Below, piece after piece: positions 50,460-58,979 of a DNA stretch of 64,000 nt. Source of the DNA: Bacillus wiedmannii (GTDB lineage Bacteria; Bacillota; Bacilli; Bacillales; Bacillaceae_G); the NCBI RefSeq assembly GCF_001583695.1, contig NZ_LOBC01000028.1:124001-188000 (forward strand). Direction: 5' to 3'. Made by a program: the position numbers and the translations under genes. The notes under the pieces are model-generated. The model made no database searches and was not told where the DNA came from. It saw only the letters and a list, made by a program, of their open reading frames with translations. Within the stretch, counting starts at the first letter, position 1, and every line of letters starts with the position of its first letter.

Positions 50460-51152
50460 CTATTTATAAACATCTGCCGCCAGTTCCCTCAAAACATCCA
50501 CATTTACTACTTCAAAGCAACCATTATTTTTCTTTATAATCTCTTTATCACAAAAAATATTTAATGTACGTAATAGGTGCCGATAACTAGTTCCTAACAA
50601 TTCAGCTGTTTCCGTTAAATTCCCACTAAATACAATTCGATTTCCGTGCTGCACCGCTCGTTCCCCTGCTGCTAACATATAACTCGCAAGTCTATTTTCA
50701 AGTGGATATAATAAATTAATTGTACTATTTTTTGAAAGTCGGTTTAATTTATGTGCTAACGATCCACAAATACACCGTAAAAATTTCGCATCATGAAATA
50801 GTTGATTTCTCACTTTCCCTAAAGGCAAACCAACACAATATGAATCTGCCATTACTTGTACGTTTGAAGCAGTCTTTTGAGAATGAATTAACTCCACATC
50901 TCCTAACAGCTGCAAACTATCATAAAAGCATAGTAATACAGATTTCCCGTTACTTAATGTATTAAACGCTTTCGCTTTTCCCTCAACGAAGAAAAATAAA
51001 TAATCTATCTCTTCATTTTCTCTACAAATAAACTCATTCTTTTTAAAAAATATTAATTCCATATACGGCTTCATATCATTAGTAAAAAATGCGTCAATAT
51101 TATTTTGTTTCATATACTCTGCTAATTTAATAGAATTACATACTTTCTTCAT
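50460..51152 (-). CDS. Crp/Fnr-family transcriptional regulator (YeiL-like)
   Basis: A 230-residue regulator: cyclic-nucleotide-like N-terminal beta barrel (FFKKNEFICRENEEIDYLFF, FVEGKAKAFNTLSNGKSVLL) and a C-terminal HTH (FSGNLTETAELLGTSYRHLL). The two N-terminal iron-sulfur cysteine sets of true Fnr are absent, although Cys residues are scattered. ATG 51152 after AAGGTGGGGGACT. Divergent from a transporter pair; the gap holds an 18-bp perfect palindrome with the correct 5-6-5 geometry for this family. Confidence 0.85.
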   Translation of the reverse strand: MKKVCNSIKLAEYMKQNNIDAFFTNDMKPYMELIFFKKNEFICRENEEIDYLFFFVEGKAKAFNTLSNGKSVLLCFYDSLQLLGDVELIHSQKTASNVQVMADSYCVGLPLGKVRNQLFHDAKFLRCICGSLAHKLNRLSKNSTINLLYPLENRLASYMLAAGERAVQHGNRIVFSGNLTETAELLGTSYRHLLRTLNIFCDKEIIKKNNGCFEVVNVDVLRELAADVYK

Positions 51153-51205
51153 AGTCCCCCACCTTTACAACTACTCCCCATTGTAATCAAAATTTTCTTC
51201 TTCCA

Positions 51206-51223
51206 CTATGACATATGTCATAG
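51206..51223. promoter_or_regulatory. 18-bp palindrome, Crp/Fnr-type operator
   Basis: CTATGACATATGTCATAG: TATGA-CATATG-TCATA in the 5-6-5 layout bound by Crp/Fnr proteins. Located in the divergent gap between the regulator and the transporter genes. Confidence 0.75.
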
Positions 51224-51284
51224 TAATAGACAATTTCAGCATGATACAGTCATTACAAATATGAAATATAAAGGGGATATTACA

Positions 51285-51707
51285 TTGTATAACTTTCTTT
51301 CTGTCTTTATTGGTGTGCTTATTGCCATTATGCTCCCATTGAATGGGATTTTATCTGAGTTAATTGGCAAGTATACCGCAAGCGTTGTCATTCACCTTGT
51401 CGGTTTAATTGCAGTTATTTTCGTTTTAATCATAAACAAAAATAAAATCCATTTTAATAAAGGGATTCCACTTTTCTTATATAGCGCTGGCGCGATTGGT
51501 GTATTCACTGTTCTTTTTAATAATATAAGTTTCTCCGTCCTTGGTGCCTCCATTACAATCGCATTAAGTTTATTCGGTCAATCCATTGCTTCCATCGTTA
51601 TTGATCATTTTGGCTTATTAGGAATGAAAGTTTCAAAGTTTGAAAAGAAAAAACTAATTGGATTATGTTTCATCTCTTCTGGAATTATAATCATGACAAT
51701 TTATTAA
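51285..51707 (+). CDS. YdcZ/DUF606-type DMT-family transporter, first subunit
   Basis: A 140-residue protein with five predicted helices (MYNFLSVFIGVLIAIMLPLN, VVIHLVGLIAVIFVLII, and others). DUF606 proteins belong to the drug/metabolite transporter clan and often occur as two half-size genes in tandem. The start is TTG at 51285, eight nt after AAAGGGG; the frame's earlier ATG at 51261 overlaps the ribosome binding site. It pairs with the next gene, 13 bp downstream. Confidence 0.78.
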   Translation: MYNFLSVFIGVLIAIMLPLNGILSELIGKYTASVVIHLVGLIAVIFVLIINKNKIHFNKGIPLFLYSAGAIGVFTVLFNNISFSVLGASITIALSLFGQSIASIVIDHFGLLGMKVSKFEKKKLIGLCFISSGIIIMTIY

Positions 51708-51720
51708 TGGGGGCAAAAAA

Positions 51721-52185
51721 ATGTTATATATTACTATCGCTATTTTAGCTGGTGTTTCTATCGTTGTTGCTAGAATTATTAATGCGAATTTAGCAGCGAA
51801 GATTGGAAATTGGGAAGGCACGTTTTTTAATTATATTACTGGATTATTTTTCTCTATGTTATTTTTACTTTTCAGTTCAGATTCATTGTATATTCCAATG
51901 CATACATTACAATCTATTCCTATCGCTGTTTACTTAGGCGGATTAGTAGGCGTTATCGTCATCTCATTATCGAACTATATCACTCCTAAAATATCAGCAT
52001 TTTATTTAACGTTACTCATCTTTATTGGACAGTTATTTGCGGGGACTATCATTGATTTCATTTTGTCACACGAACTCTCAATGGGCAAAGTTGTCGGTGG
52101 CATTTTCGTATTAATTGGGCTCACTTACAATTTACTCGTAGATCGTCCGATAAAAACTGTGAAGCATAACCAAGTTCAACTATAA
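51721..52185 (+). CDS. YdcZ/DUF606-type DMT-family transporter, second subunit
   Basis: A 154-residue protein with about five helices: LYITIAILAGVSIVVARIIN, NWEGTFFNYITGLFFSMLFL, and IGQLFAGTIIDFIL. It is a half-transporter of the same family as the preceding gene; the GNWEGTFFNYITG segment is the conserved one. ATG 51721 after GGGGGCAAAAA. Likely a heterodimer; substrate unknown. Regulated with its partner through the divergent operator. Confidence 0.8.
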   Translation: MLYITIAILAGVSIVVARIINANLAAKIGNWEGTFFNYITGLFFSMLFLLFSSDSLYIPMHTLQSIPIAVYLGGLVGVIVISLSNYITPKISAFYLTLLIFIGQLFAGTIIDFILSHELSMGKVVGGIFVLIGLTYNLLVDRPIKTVKHNQVQL

Positions 52186-52256
52186 TACTTTACGCTTACC
52201 TATCATATATTAATAGAAACGCTCTTCATACGAAGTAATAGAGAGGAGAATATTCT

Positions 52257-52769
52257 ATTAAAAAAATCATTTTACTGCTTTGTAGCACATTGATTATTTT
52301 TGGTATCGTATGGTTTTTCAACTCAGAAAAATCTATTCAAGACTTCTATACAGCAAATAAGCCAAAGAAGAAAGCTACTATCATTTCAACTCAAAGAGAC
52401 CCAAATGAGCCCCCTGTCTTTTTAGGAAAACAGGAAATAAAAGATATTCATGTCGAGTCAATTAAAACAAAAAAGGATATCTTTCTCACAAAAACAGATG
52501 AATTAAAAACGTTTATTAACAGTATGGATACCGCCAAAAAAGGCAAATTAACATTAGATGAAGAAGGATCAGATTTAATAGATTGTGATATGTGGATTAC
52601 TTTCGAGGATGGAACTTATAAAAAATATTTCATATGGGTAGTTGATCATCACAGTAGTGAAGTGATGATTGCTCAGCAAGATACTCCCGATGATGTAAAC
52701 CTTACGTACTATCAATTAAATGAAGATAGTTCAAAAAAAGTTTATAACTTATTCAAAAAAATTATTTAA
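52257..52769 (+). CDS. Signal-anchored protein of unknown function with apparent ATT start
   Basis: From 52257 the frame reads (I)KKIILLLCSTLIIFGIVWFF, a typical signal anchor, followed by a 140-residue extracytoplasmic part (DIHVESIKTKKDIFLTKTDE, DCDMWITFEDGTYKKYFIW). GAGGAG lies 8 nt before ATT. The only standard start downstream, TTG at 52290, would cut the signal segment and has no ribosome binding site. So either ATT is used, as in infC, or an ATG has mutated. Stop at 52769; terminator follows. Confidence 0.6.
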   Translation: MKKIILLLCSTLIIFGIVWFFNSEKSIQDFYTANKPKKKATIISTQRDPNEPPVFLGKQEIKDIHVESIKTKKDIFLTKTDELKTFINSMDTAKKGKLTLDEEGSDLIDCDMWITFEDGTYKKYFIWVVDHHSSEVMIAQQDTPDDVNLTYYQLNEDSSKKVYNLFKKII

Positions 52770-52772
52770 ACG

Positions 52773-52807
52773 AAAAAGTCATGAGCTCATTCGCCCGTGA
52801 CTTTTTG
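52773..52807. terminator. Terminator between the convergent genes
   Basis: AAAAAGTCA...TGACTTTTT stem with a short interior mismatch. Confidence 0.75.
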
Positions 52808-52809
52808 CA

Positions 52810-53562
52810 CTATATATATTCCGGGAACACTTTACATCCCTTTTCCTGCTCTATATCATGCCCAAAGAAAACAATCGGCTTCTCTTTTATCACAACTTCT
52901 TTTAAACGTTTAATTGAAGATAAAGCTAATTCTGGATCAAATCCAGCAAACGGCACTTCCTCTTCAAAATTCTCTTTCGTATAAGATGCATCAATCGTTA
53001 ATAATACAGAACCGGATTTTTCCGTCTCAATTAATAGCGATTGATGCCCTGGAGTATGGCCTGGTGTATGCAATAATTGAACTCCTGATACGACTTCATA
53101 ATCACCTTCAATGATTTTGTAGTTTAAATTCGGCAATATACATTCTTTCAAATATTCTTCGCTATGCTGCGCCGCCTCATATTCAGCACGCTGTACAATG
53201 ATTGGTGTATTTATAAAAGCGCCATTTCCTCCTGCATGATCAAAATGCAAGTGAGAACTAATAATATAAAGAAGGTCTTCCGGCTCATAACCAACCCGTT
53301 TTAAAATATTCACGATTCTATCTTCTTCAGTCATTTTCGGTAAAATCTGCCCTTCAACAAATGTACCGTTAAAAAGACCTTCATTATTAACTGCACTTTC
53401 TGGCATACCTGTATCTACTAAAATAGGTCCTTCTTCAGTCTCCAAAAGATAACACCAAACTGGTAAGTCTAATAATTCTCCTGGTGTTAATGTACTATTA
53501 ACAGACGAATGATCCAACATACAACGACCTGCTGGGACGAAATAAAGCTTCTTTACTGTCAT
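52810..53562 (-). CDS. aiiA: N-acyl-homoserine lactonase
   Basis: A 250-residue MBL-fold lactonase that opens the lactone ring of acyl-homoserine lactones and so quenches Gram-negative quorum sensing. The zinc ligands sit where AiiA has them: HLHFDH (His104, His106, Asp108, His109), TPGHTPGH (His169), TIDASY (Asp191, Tyr194) and FFGHD (His235). The start is ATG 53562 after AAAGGTGGATACATA; the 27 upstream in-frame residues are leader. Monocistronic. Confidence 0.96.
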   Translation of the reverse strand: MTVKKLYFVPAGRCMLDHSSVNSTLTPGELLDLPVWCYLLETEEGPILVDTGMPESAVNNEGLFNGTFVEGQILPKMTEEDRIVNILKRVGYEPEDLLYIISSHLHFDHAGGNGAFINTPIIVQRAEYEAAQHSEEYLKECILPNLNYKIIEGDYEVVSGVQLLHTPGHTPGHQSLLIETEKSGSVLLTIDASYTKENFEEEVPFAGFDPELALSSIKRLKEVVIKEKPIVFFGHDIEQEKGCKVFPEYI

Positions 53563-53796
53563 TATGTATCCACCTTTAAATTTAGTTTTGAATAAAACAA
53601 TACAGTAAAGAATTCCTCTTGCTAGAAATAAACTCCTTCTCACTTTTCATTGTTTCAGCTATTATTTTTGAGTCATTCACAAATTCTTCTTACACTATTA
53701 ATTATTATTCGTTATTTTTCTAAGAATCCAGGGTAATAAATCAACTGTTTGTATTTTGAAATACGAAAAGGATACACACTTAAACGAAGGTTACAT

Positions 53797-53847
53797 AAAA
53801 AAAAACCGACTACCTATATGTTGAAAAAAGGAGTCGGTTCTTTTTTA
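53797..53847. terminator. Bidirectional hairpin after the DUF4097 gene region
   Basis: AAAAACCGACT and AGTCGGTTCTTTTTT pair around a 20-base loop; between aiiA's upstream region and the DUF4097 gene end. Confidence 0.65.
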
Positions 53848-53898
53848 TTTATTATTGCTCTTTATGTGCGACGAGCTGAGATTATAAAAGGTAATATG

Positions 53899-54765
53899 CT
53901 ATTGGTTTTTCACTGTAATATTTCCGTTATGTGTGTTTAATTTAATTATATTTTCTCCCTTTCCAATAACCGTATTCCCGTTATATTTATTCAGGATATT
54001 CGCGCTGCCGTTGTCGACAGAAACATTAAATCGAACATTAGTTGGTTCTTTTTCGGTTTCAATATTAATTTTCCCATTATGAGTCATAAAATTGAGATTT
54101 CGATCCAGTTCATTCGTTTTAAGAGTAAGACTTCCATTTTTAGTTTGCCCCTCTATTTCACCTTCAACATGGTCTAGCATTATTCGTCCGTTGTTCGATT
54201 TCACATGAATATTTTGTGCCAATACATCTTTGAAATCCATAATTCCATTGTTTGCTTCTGCGATAATTTTTGGCGAATTGATTTCTCTTAATTCAACATG
54301 TCCATTGCTTGTATTGATATTAAAATGTGTTGCGTTTAGTTTTTTAGCAGAAACGTAGCCATTATTATTGGAAACTTTTAATGAATCATATTGTTTTTCA
54401 GGTAGATACACATTTAATGTTAATGGAGCCAATACTTCAGAAATATTAAAGTTGAACCAGCTCTGTTGTTTTTCTTTATAAGAAATGAGAAGCGTTGAAT
54501 CTTCCTCATCCGTAGCTAATGTTCTTTTTACGTTTGGATTAACCTCGCCATCTAATTTTACTTTCACGTTACTATCTTTTGTAGGATTGATATTAACACG
54601 AACGTTATTTGTATCAATAATGACGCTTGACACATTATTATTATTAACGACCTTTTCTTCTGAAATTGGTACTGCAGCAATTGAACGATAAGTGAATAAA
54701 CTTCCGATAATACCAATAATGAAAATAATACCTGCAATGATTGAAAGACTCTTTTTATTTATCAT
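53899..54765 (-). CDS. DUF4097 adhesin-like (LiaG/YvlB-type) membrane protein
   Basis: A 288-residue protein with an N-terminal transmembrane helix (SLSIIAGIIFIIGIIGSLFT) and a long right-handed beta-helix-like DUF4097 domain made of repeats such as LKVSNNNGYVSAKKLNATHF, NINTSNGHVELREI, AEANNGIMDFKDVL, QTKNGSLTLKTN. It matches proteins in LiaG/YvlB operons responding to envelope stress. It overlaps the HAAS gene by 11 nt, third of the PadR-HAAS-DUF4097 operon. ATG 54765 lies within the 3' end of the upstream gene. Confidence 0.84.
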   Translation of the reverse strand: MINKKSLSIIAGIIFIIGIIGSLFTYRSIAAVPISEEKVVNNNNVSSVIIDTNNVRVNINPTKDSNVKVKLDGEVNPNVKRTLATDEEDSTLLISYKEKQQSWFNFNISEVLAPLTLNVYLPEKQYDSLKVSNNNGYVSAKKLNATHFNINTSNGHVELREINSPKIIAEANNGIMDFKDVLAQNIHVKSNNGRIMLDHVEGEIEGQTKNGSLTLKTNELDRNLNFMTHNGKINIETEKEPTNVRFNVSVDNGSANILNKYNGNTVIGKGENIIKLNTHNGNITVKNQ

Positions 54766-55318
54766 GCTTCAAACCACCTTTTACTAATGCTATATTGAAC
54801 TTTAAATAACGAACAAATCCATTCTTTGCTAGCTTCGTTAAAAATAACATAGCAATAACAATGAAATATCCAAGTCCACAAAGTGCTAAAGAAACAAAAA
54901 GATTAAATAGCAAGAATGTATTTGGATGTATAATCGTATCAACTAAAACAAGTAATGGTGCGCCTAAAAATGAGATACCTAGAACCCATCCTGAAAAAAT
55001 TAATGCCGCTAATGTAATTGCAGGTCCAAGCACGATTAACAAATTAAAAAAACCTAATCCAATTACTGCCCAAATTGCCCGAAAAACATTTCCTGTTGTT
55101 GCACTTGCTGTTACTTTCTCAATATGATAATCTGCTAATAACTCTTTGGCGATTTGAGCTGGAGAGCCTAATGAAGTTGCAATTTCTTCTTCACTTTTCC
55201 CTTCCTCTAATCCGAAAGTAAAATGTTCTTCATAATCTTTTAAAATTTCTGCACGCTCTTTATCAGATAACCTTTTTAGAGATACATTTAATTGTTGTAA
55301 AAATTTATCTTTCGTCAT
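54755..55318 (-). CDS. HAAS-domain (DUF1700-like) membrane protein
   Basis: A 187-residue protein with an N-terminal HAAS domain (MTKDKFLQQLNVSLKRLSDK, ILKDYEEHFTFGLEEGKSEEEI) and a C-terminal group of about four transmembrane helices (AIWAVIGLGFFNLLIVLGPA, GFFNLLIV..., LFVSLALCGLGYFIVIAML). HAAS proteins commonly pair with PadR regulators and signal membrane damage. ATG 55318 overlaps the PadR gene by 14 nt; coupled translation. Confidence 0.84.
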   Translation of the reverse strand: MTKDKFLQQLNVSLKRLSDKERAEILKDYEEHFTFGLEEGKSEEEIATSLGSPAQIAKELLADYHIEKVTASATTGNVFRAIWAVIGLGFFNLLIVLGPAITLAALIFSGWVLGISFLGAPLLVLVDTIIHPNTFLLFNLFVSLALCGLGYFIVIAMLFLTKLAKNGFVRYLKFNIALVKGGLKHDK

Positions 55319-55634
55319 TACCTACACCTTCTTTAATTAATTGATTGACACCTTGTGAAAACTCATTCCATTCCTCCAAAAGTTGATACAAATACGTTCT
55401 ACCTTTATCCGTCAGTGTATAATACTTTCTTGAAGGGCCTTCTGAAGACTCCTGTAAATACGTTGTAAAATATTCTTCCTTAGTTAGCCTTCGAAGAAGA
55501 GGATAAACAGACCCTTCTGATATTTCAATTCGATTGGAAATATTTCGAACTAATTCATATCCATAACGGTCTTGCTTATCCAGTAAGACAAGAACACAAA
55601 GTTCTAAAACTCCTTTTTTAAATTGTACATTCAA
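55305..55634 (-). CDS. PadR-family transcriptional regulator
   Basis: A 109-residue PadR protein: GVLELCVLVLLDKQDRYGYE, ISNRIEISEGSVYPLLRRLT, and GPSRKYYTLTDKGRTYLYQL. It heads the operon PadR-HAAS-DUF4097. This arrangement is common in Firmicutes as a membrane-stress module. The upstream gap has TTAGTACTA-like sequences near 55680-55700 that could be its operators. The start ATG 55634 has AGGGTGAATGAATATTG upstream. Confidence 0.88.
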   Translation of the reverse strand: MNVQFKKGVLELCVLVLLDKQDRYGYELVRNISNRIEISEGSVYPLLRRLTKEEYFTTYLQESSEGPSRKYYTLTDKGRTYLYQLLEEWNEFSQGVNQLIKEGVGNDER

Positions 55635-55942
55635 TATTCATTCACCCTATTCTAATTGATATCCACTACTGTTTATTATTTAGTACTATTTTATAACTAA
55701 TAACTACAAGTATAATATAACACTTGGTATTGTTCATTGCAAGGTACACTGGAAAAATAAGTATACCTCTCATCCGACGCTTATAAAATCAGAGTGATGG
55801 ATGTTGCTCGCCAGTTACAAAGTTCTAAATGAAGTTGAAACAGCTCTTTTACAAAATGGAAAGAACTCAACTTTTTTACATAATGACGCTTTACCTACTA
55901 TAATAAAAGAGAAAAACTCTTACTTTAATGGAGGGAATACAA

Positions 55943-56962
55943 ATGAAAGCAATTGGTTTACATGAATACTTACCTATTGAAGAAGAAAACAGTTTAATTG
56001 ATATTGAAGTTGAAAGACCTGTTGCTACAGGAAGAGATATACTTGTTAAAATTAACGCTATTTCCGTTAATCCAGTTGATACAAAAGTTCGCTCTCCGAA
56101 AGATAAAAAAGAAGATGTAGCGAAAATACTTGGCTGGGATGCTAGTGGTGTCGTCGTACAAACGGGCGAAGGTTGTACGTTATTTAAAGAAGGCGACGAA
56201 GTATTTTACGCTGGAAGTATTACGAGACAAGGTACATATAGTGAATACCACCTAGTTGATGAACGAATCGTTGGCAAGAAACCTAAAACGTTAAGTGATG
56301 CTGAATCTGCAGCACTTCCTTTAACAGCTATTACGGCTTGGGAAGGTTTATTTGAACGTTTAAGCATTGATTATAATAAGAAAGATGAGAATACATTCAA
56401 AAACATTTTAATTATCGGCGGGGCTGGTGGTGTAGGTTCAATTGCAATTCAACTTGCGAAATGGGCTGGACTGAATGTAATCACAACTGCATCTCGTAAT
56501 GAAACGATACACTGGGTTGAAAAATTCGGTGCCGATTATATCGTTAACCATCACCAACCTTTACAAGATCAAATATTAGAATTCGGGATAAAAGATGTAG
56601 ATTATATTTTCTGCTTAAACAATACAGATCAACATTGGCAAGCAATATGCGACCTCATTAAACCACAAGGAAAAATTTGCTCTATCGTAGAAAATGAACA
56701 CCCTCTTGAGATGGGTATTTTAAAAAGTAAAAGTGCTACATTCGTTTGGGAATTTATGTTTACAAAAGCGATGTATGAAACTGGTGATATGATTACGCAG
56801 CACGAACTATTAAATAAAGTAAGCGAACTATTAGATGAAGGCATTTTAAAGACTACTCTAAATGAAACATTAACACCAATTAACGCTGAAAACGTAAAGA
56901 AAGCACACGCACTACTGGAAAGTGGGCGTACAATTGGGAAAATCGTTTTAGAGAAATTTTAA
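55943..56962 (+). CDS. Zinc-type alcohol dehydrogenase-like / quinone oxidoreductase
   Basis: A 339-residue MDR-superfamily NAD(P)H oxidoreductase. GroES-like N-terminal domain (MKAIGLHEYLPIEEENSLID), then NPVDTKVRSPKD, and the cofactor-binding loop ILIIGGAGGVGSIAIQLAKW. Zinc-ligand cysteines of classical alcohol dehydrogenases are not seen in the usual positions, so it belongs with the zinc-independent YfmJ/quinone-oxidoreductase branch. ATG 55943 after GGAGGGAATACAA; an earlier in-frame ATG at 55928 lacks spacing. Confidence 0.85.
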   Translation: MKAIGLHEYLPIEEENSLIDIEVERPVATGRDILVKINAISVNPVDTKVRSPKDKKEDVAKILGWDASGVVVQTGEGCTLFKEGDEVFYAGSITRQGTYSEYHLVDERIVGKKPKTLSDAESAALPLTAITAWEGLFERLSIDYNKKDENTFKNILIIGGAGGVGSIAIQLAKWAGLNVITTASRNETIHWVEKFGADYIVNHHQPLQDQILEFGIKDVDYIFCLNNTDQHWQAICDLIKPQGKICSIVENEHPLEMGILKSKSATFVWEFMFTKAMYETGDMITQHELLNKVSELLDEGILKTTLNETLTPINAENVKKAHALLESGRTIGKIVLEKF

Positions 56963-56967
56963 TAACA

Positions 56968-57004
56968 AAAAGTCCGATTTCTTATTTGGAAATCGGACTT
57001 TTTT
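56968..57004. terminator. Bidirectional terminator
   Basis: AAAAAGTCCGATTTC and GAAATCGGACTTTTTT pair perfectly. Confidence 0.88.
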
Positions 57005-57009
57005 CACCT

Positions 57010-58401
57010 TTATTTACTTGAAATCTCTTGATCATTTTGAACGTCTAACGAAGCTCGTTTCCCTATTCCGAAAGCATAGAAACTAATTGTTACGATAGCT
57101 AAGAAAACAATACCTACAACTAGTGAAATACGCGTATCATCATTAAACCACATTCCAATTAATACCATAATTAAAAAGGCAATTGTTAAATAGTTTGTAA
57201 CAGGAGCAAATGGCATTTTGAACGGATGATCTTTCATCTCTGCCCCTTTTGCTTTTCTAAAATTAATTTGACTAATTAATATGACGAACCATGGTACCAT
57301 ACCAGGAAGTACGCTCGCACTATATACATATACGAATAAGTTTTTCGGTGCGATATAACTTAATACAACACCGACTGCTAAACCGATAATTACACCAACT
57401 GTACCGAATAAAGGCACACCATTTCCAGAAAGTTTCGTGAAATACTTCGGTGCTTGTCCATTTACACCTAACGTATAAAGCATACGGCCCGCACTATAAA
57501 TACCACTATTACAACCCGACATTGCTGCTGTAATAACAACGAAGTTAATCAGTCCAGCTGCTGCCGTAATACCAACCTTCGCAAAAGTTGCTACGAACGG
57601 ACTACCAATTGTACTTAATTGATCCCACGGATACACAGTTACAATAACGAAAATAGCACCAATATAGAAAATTAAAATACGCCAAATTGTACTTTGAATT
57701 GCTCTTGTAAGTGTCTTCTTCGGATTTTTCGCTTCACCAGCAGTAATACCGATTAATTCCACACCTTGGTATGCACCAACTACAAGTGATAAAGCAAAGA
57801 AGAATCCTGAAAAACCACCTGTAAAGAAACCGCCATTTGACCAAAGGTTAGATATACCAATCGCTTCTCCGCCGTTACCAATTCCAAAGAAAATAAGTCC
57901 AAATCCCGCAATAATCATTAATAGAATTGTAACGATTTTAATCATCGCAAACCAAAATTCAAATTCACCAAATGACTTAACAGAAATTAAATTAGCTGCG
58001 CCAAGAATAACCATTGCGATTACACCTGGTATCCAAGCTGGTAAGTCCGGGAACCAATATTGCATATATGCTCCAACCGCAATAATTTCTGACATCCCAA
58101 CGATAACCCACTGGAACCAGTTACTCCACGCTGTCATATAACCAGCTAACGGATGAATATACTTATGACCGAACGTCGCAAATGAACCTGTACTCGGCTC
58201 CATATACAACATTTCACCCATCGCACGCATGATGAAGAAGATAAAAATACCTGCAATTGCATAAGCAAGCATGACTGACGGACCTGTCCATTTAATCGTG
58301 CTGGCCGACCCCATAAACAAACCAACACCAATCGTTCCACCTAAAGCAATCATTTGAATATGACGTGCTTCTAAGCCCCTTTTCAATTCCTTGTTTGCCA
58401 C
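57010..58401 (-). CDS. Amino-acid permease, AAT family
   Basis: A 463-residue twelve-helix amino-acid/proton symporter. It shows the AAT signature [20 protein letters not shown] at helix 1, [38 protein letters not shown], and [14 protein letters not shown]. The start is GTG at 58401, seven nt after GGGGG; the frame opens at 58428. Substrate is uncertain within the AapA/AlaP/YtnA/GabP group. Monocistronic, with a 580-bp upstream gap. Confidence 0.88.
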   Translation of the reverse strand: MANKELKRGLEARHIQMIALGGTIGVGLFMGSASTIKWTGPSVMLAYAIAGIFIFFIMRAMGEMLYMEPSTGSFATFGHKYIHPLAGYMTAWSNWFQWVIVGMSEIIAVGAYMQYWFPDLPAWIPGVIAMVILGAANLISVKSFGEFEFWFAMIKIVTILLMIIAGFGLIFFGIGNGGEAIGISNLWSNGGFFTGGFSGFFFALSLVVGAYQGVELIGITAGEAKNPKKTLTRAIQSTIWRILIFYIGAIFVIVTVYPWDQLSTIGSPFVATFAKVGITAAAGLINFVVITAAMSGCNSGIYSAGRMLYTLGVNGQAPKYFTKLSGNGVPLFGTVGVIIGLAVGVVLSYIAPKNLFVYVYSASVLPGMVPWFVILISQINFRKAKGAEMKDHPFKMPFAPVTNYLTIAFLIMVLIGMWFNDDTRISLVVGIVFLAIVTISFYAFGIGKRASLDVQNDQEISSK

Positions 58402-58890
58402 TTCATTTCCCCCTCTTAGATGATTCATAGCCGCATTTTAAAACAAGATGCTTTCCCCTAATTCCTTTCGGCCCTGAAAATGGTGAAGCAAACGTCATTT
58501 TACACTAGCTTTAAAGCTATCCTAAAATCGTTTTTTGCCTCTTACAAAATTCTCAAAACCTTTCATCTTCCAATATTCTATAAATCTTAAAATTACTTAC
58601 CTTATATTAATTCATTTATCTGAAAAGTTCAATTATTTTTTCAATAAATTATTATACATAAGTCTGATTAATTTTTAACTAAATTAACAATAAAATACAT
58701 CTATTCAATATGATTCCGGTATGAATATTATTACAATATATATAATCGAGGAGAGTATTTCTTCCTCGGTTTCACATCTCATGTACTTCAACCTTTATAG
58801 TTGATAACTTAATTTTCCACACGTCCGATTCATATACCAACCAGAAATTTAATATATTAATAAACTACTAACTTCTTTAGTCCAGCCCAA

Positions 58891-58920
58891 TTTTGAGGCA
58901 GGAATCTTACTGCCTCAAAA
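58891..58920. terminator. 11-bp perfect hairpin
   Basis: TTTTGAGGCAG and CTGCCTCAAAA around eight bases; second structure downstream of the MFS gene. Confidence 0.55.
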
Positions 58921-58935
58921 CAGCGGGATAAAATA

Positions 58936-58967
58936 TAAAAGAGTCTCATTTTTAACGAGACCCTTTT
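58936..58967 (-). terminator. Terminator after the MFS gene
   Basis: AAGAGTCTC and GAGACCCTT pair around nine bases; minus-strand TTTTATATTTT follows. Confidence 0.7.
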
Positions 58968-58979
58968 ACCATTTCATAT

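Larger units (their letters stand above)
58402..58979. other. Gene-free stretch between permease and MFS pump
   Basis: Contains hairpin CGAGGA...TCCTCG (58747-58768) directly after a TATAAT, hairpin TTTTGAGGCAG...CTGCCTCAAAA (58891-58920) and a terminator (58936-58967). No ORF with a ribosome binding site. Confidence 0.5.
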
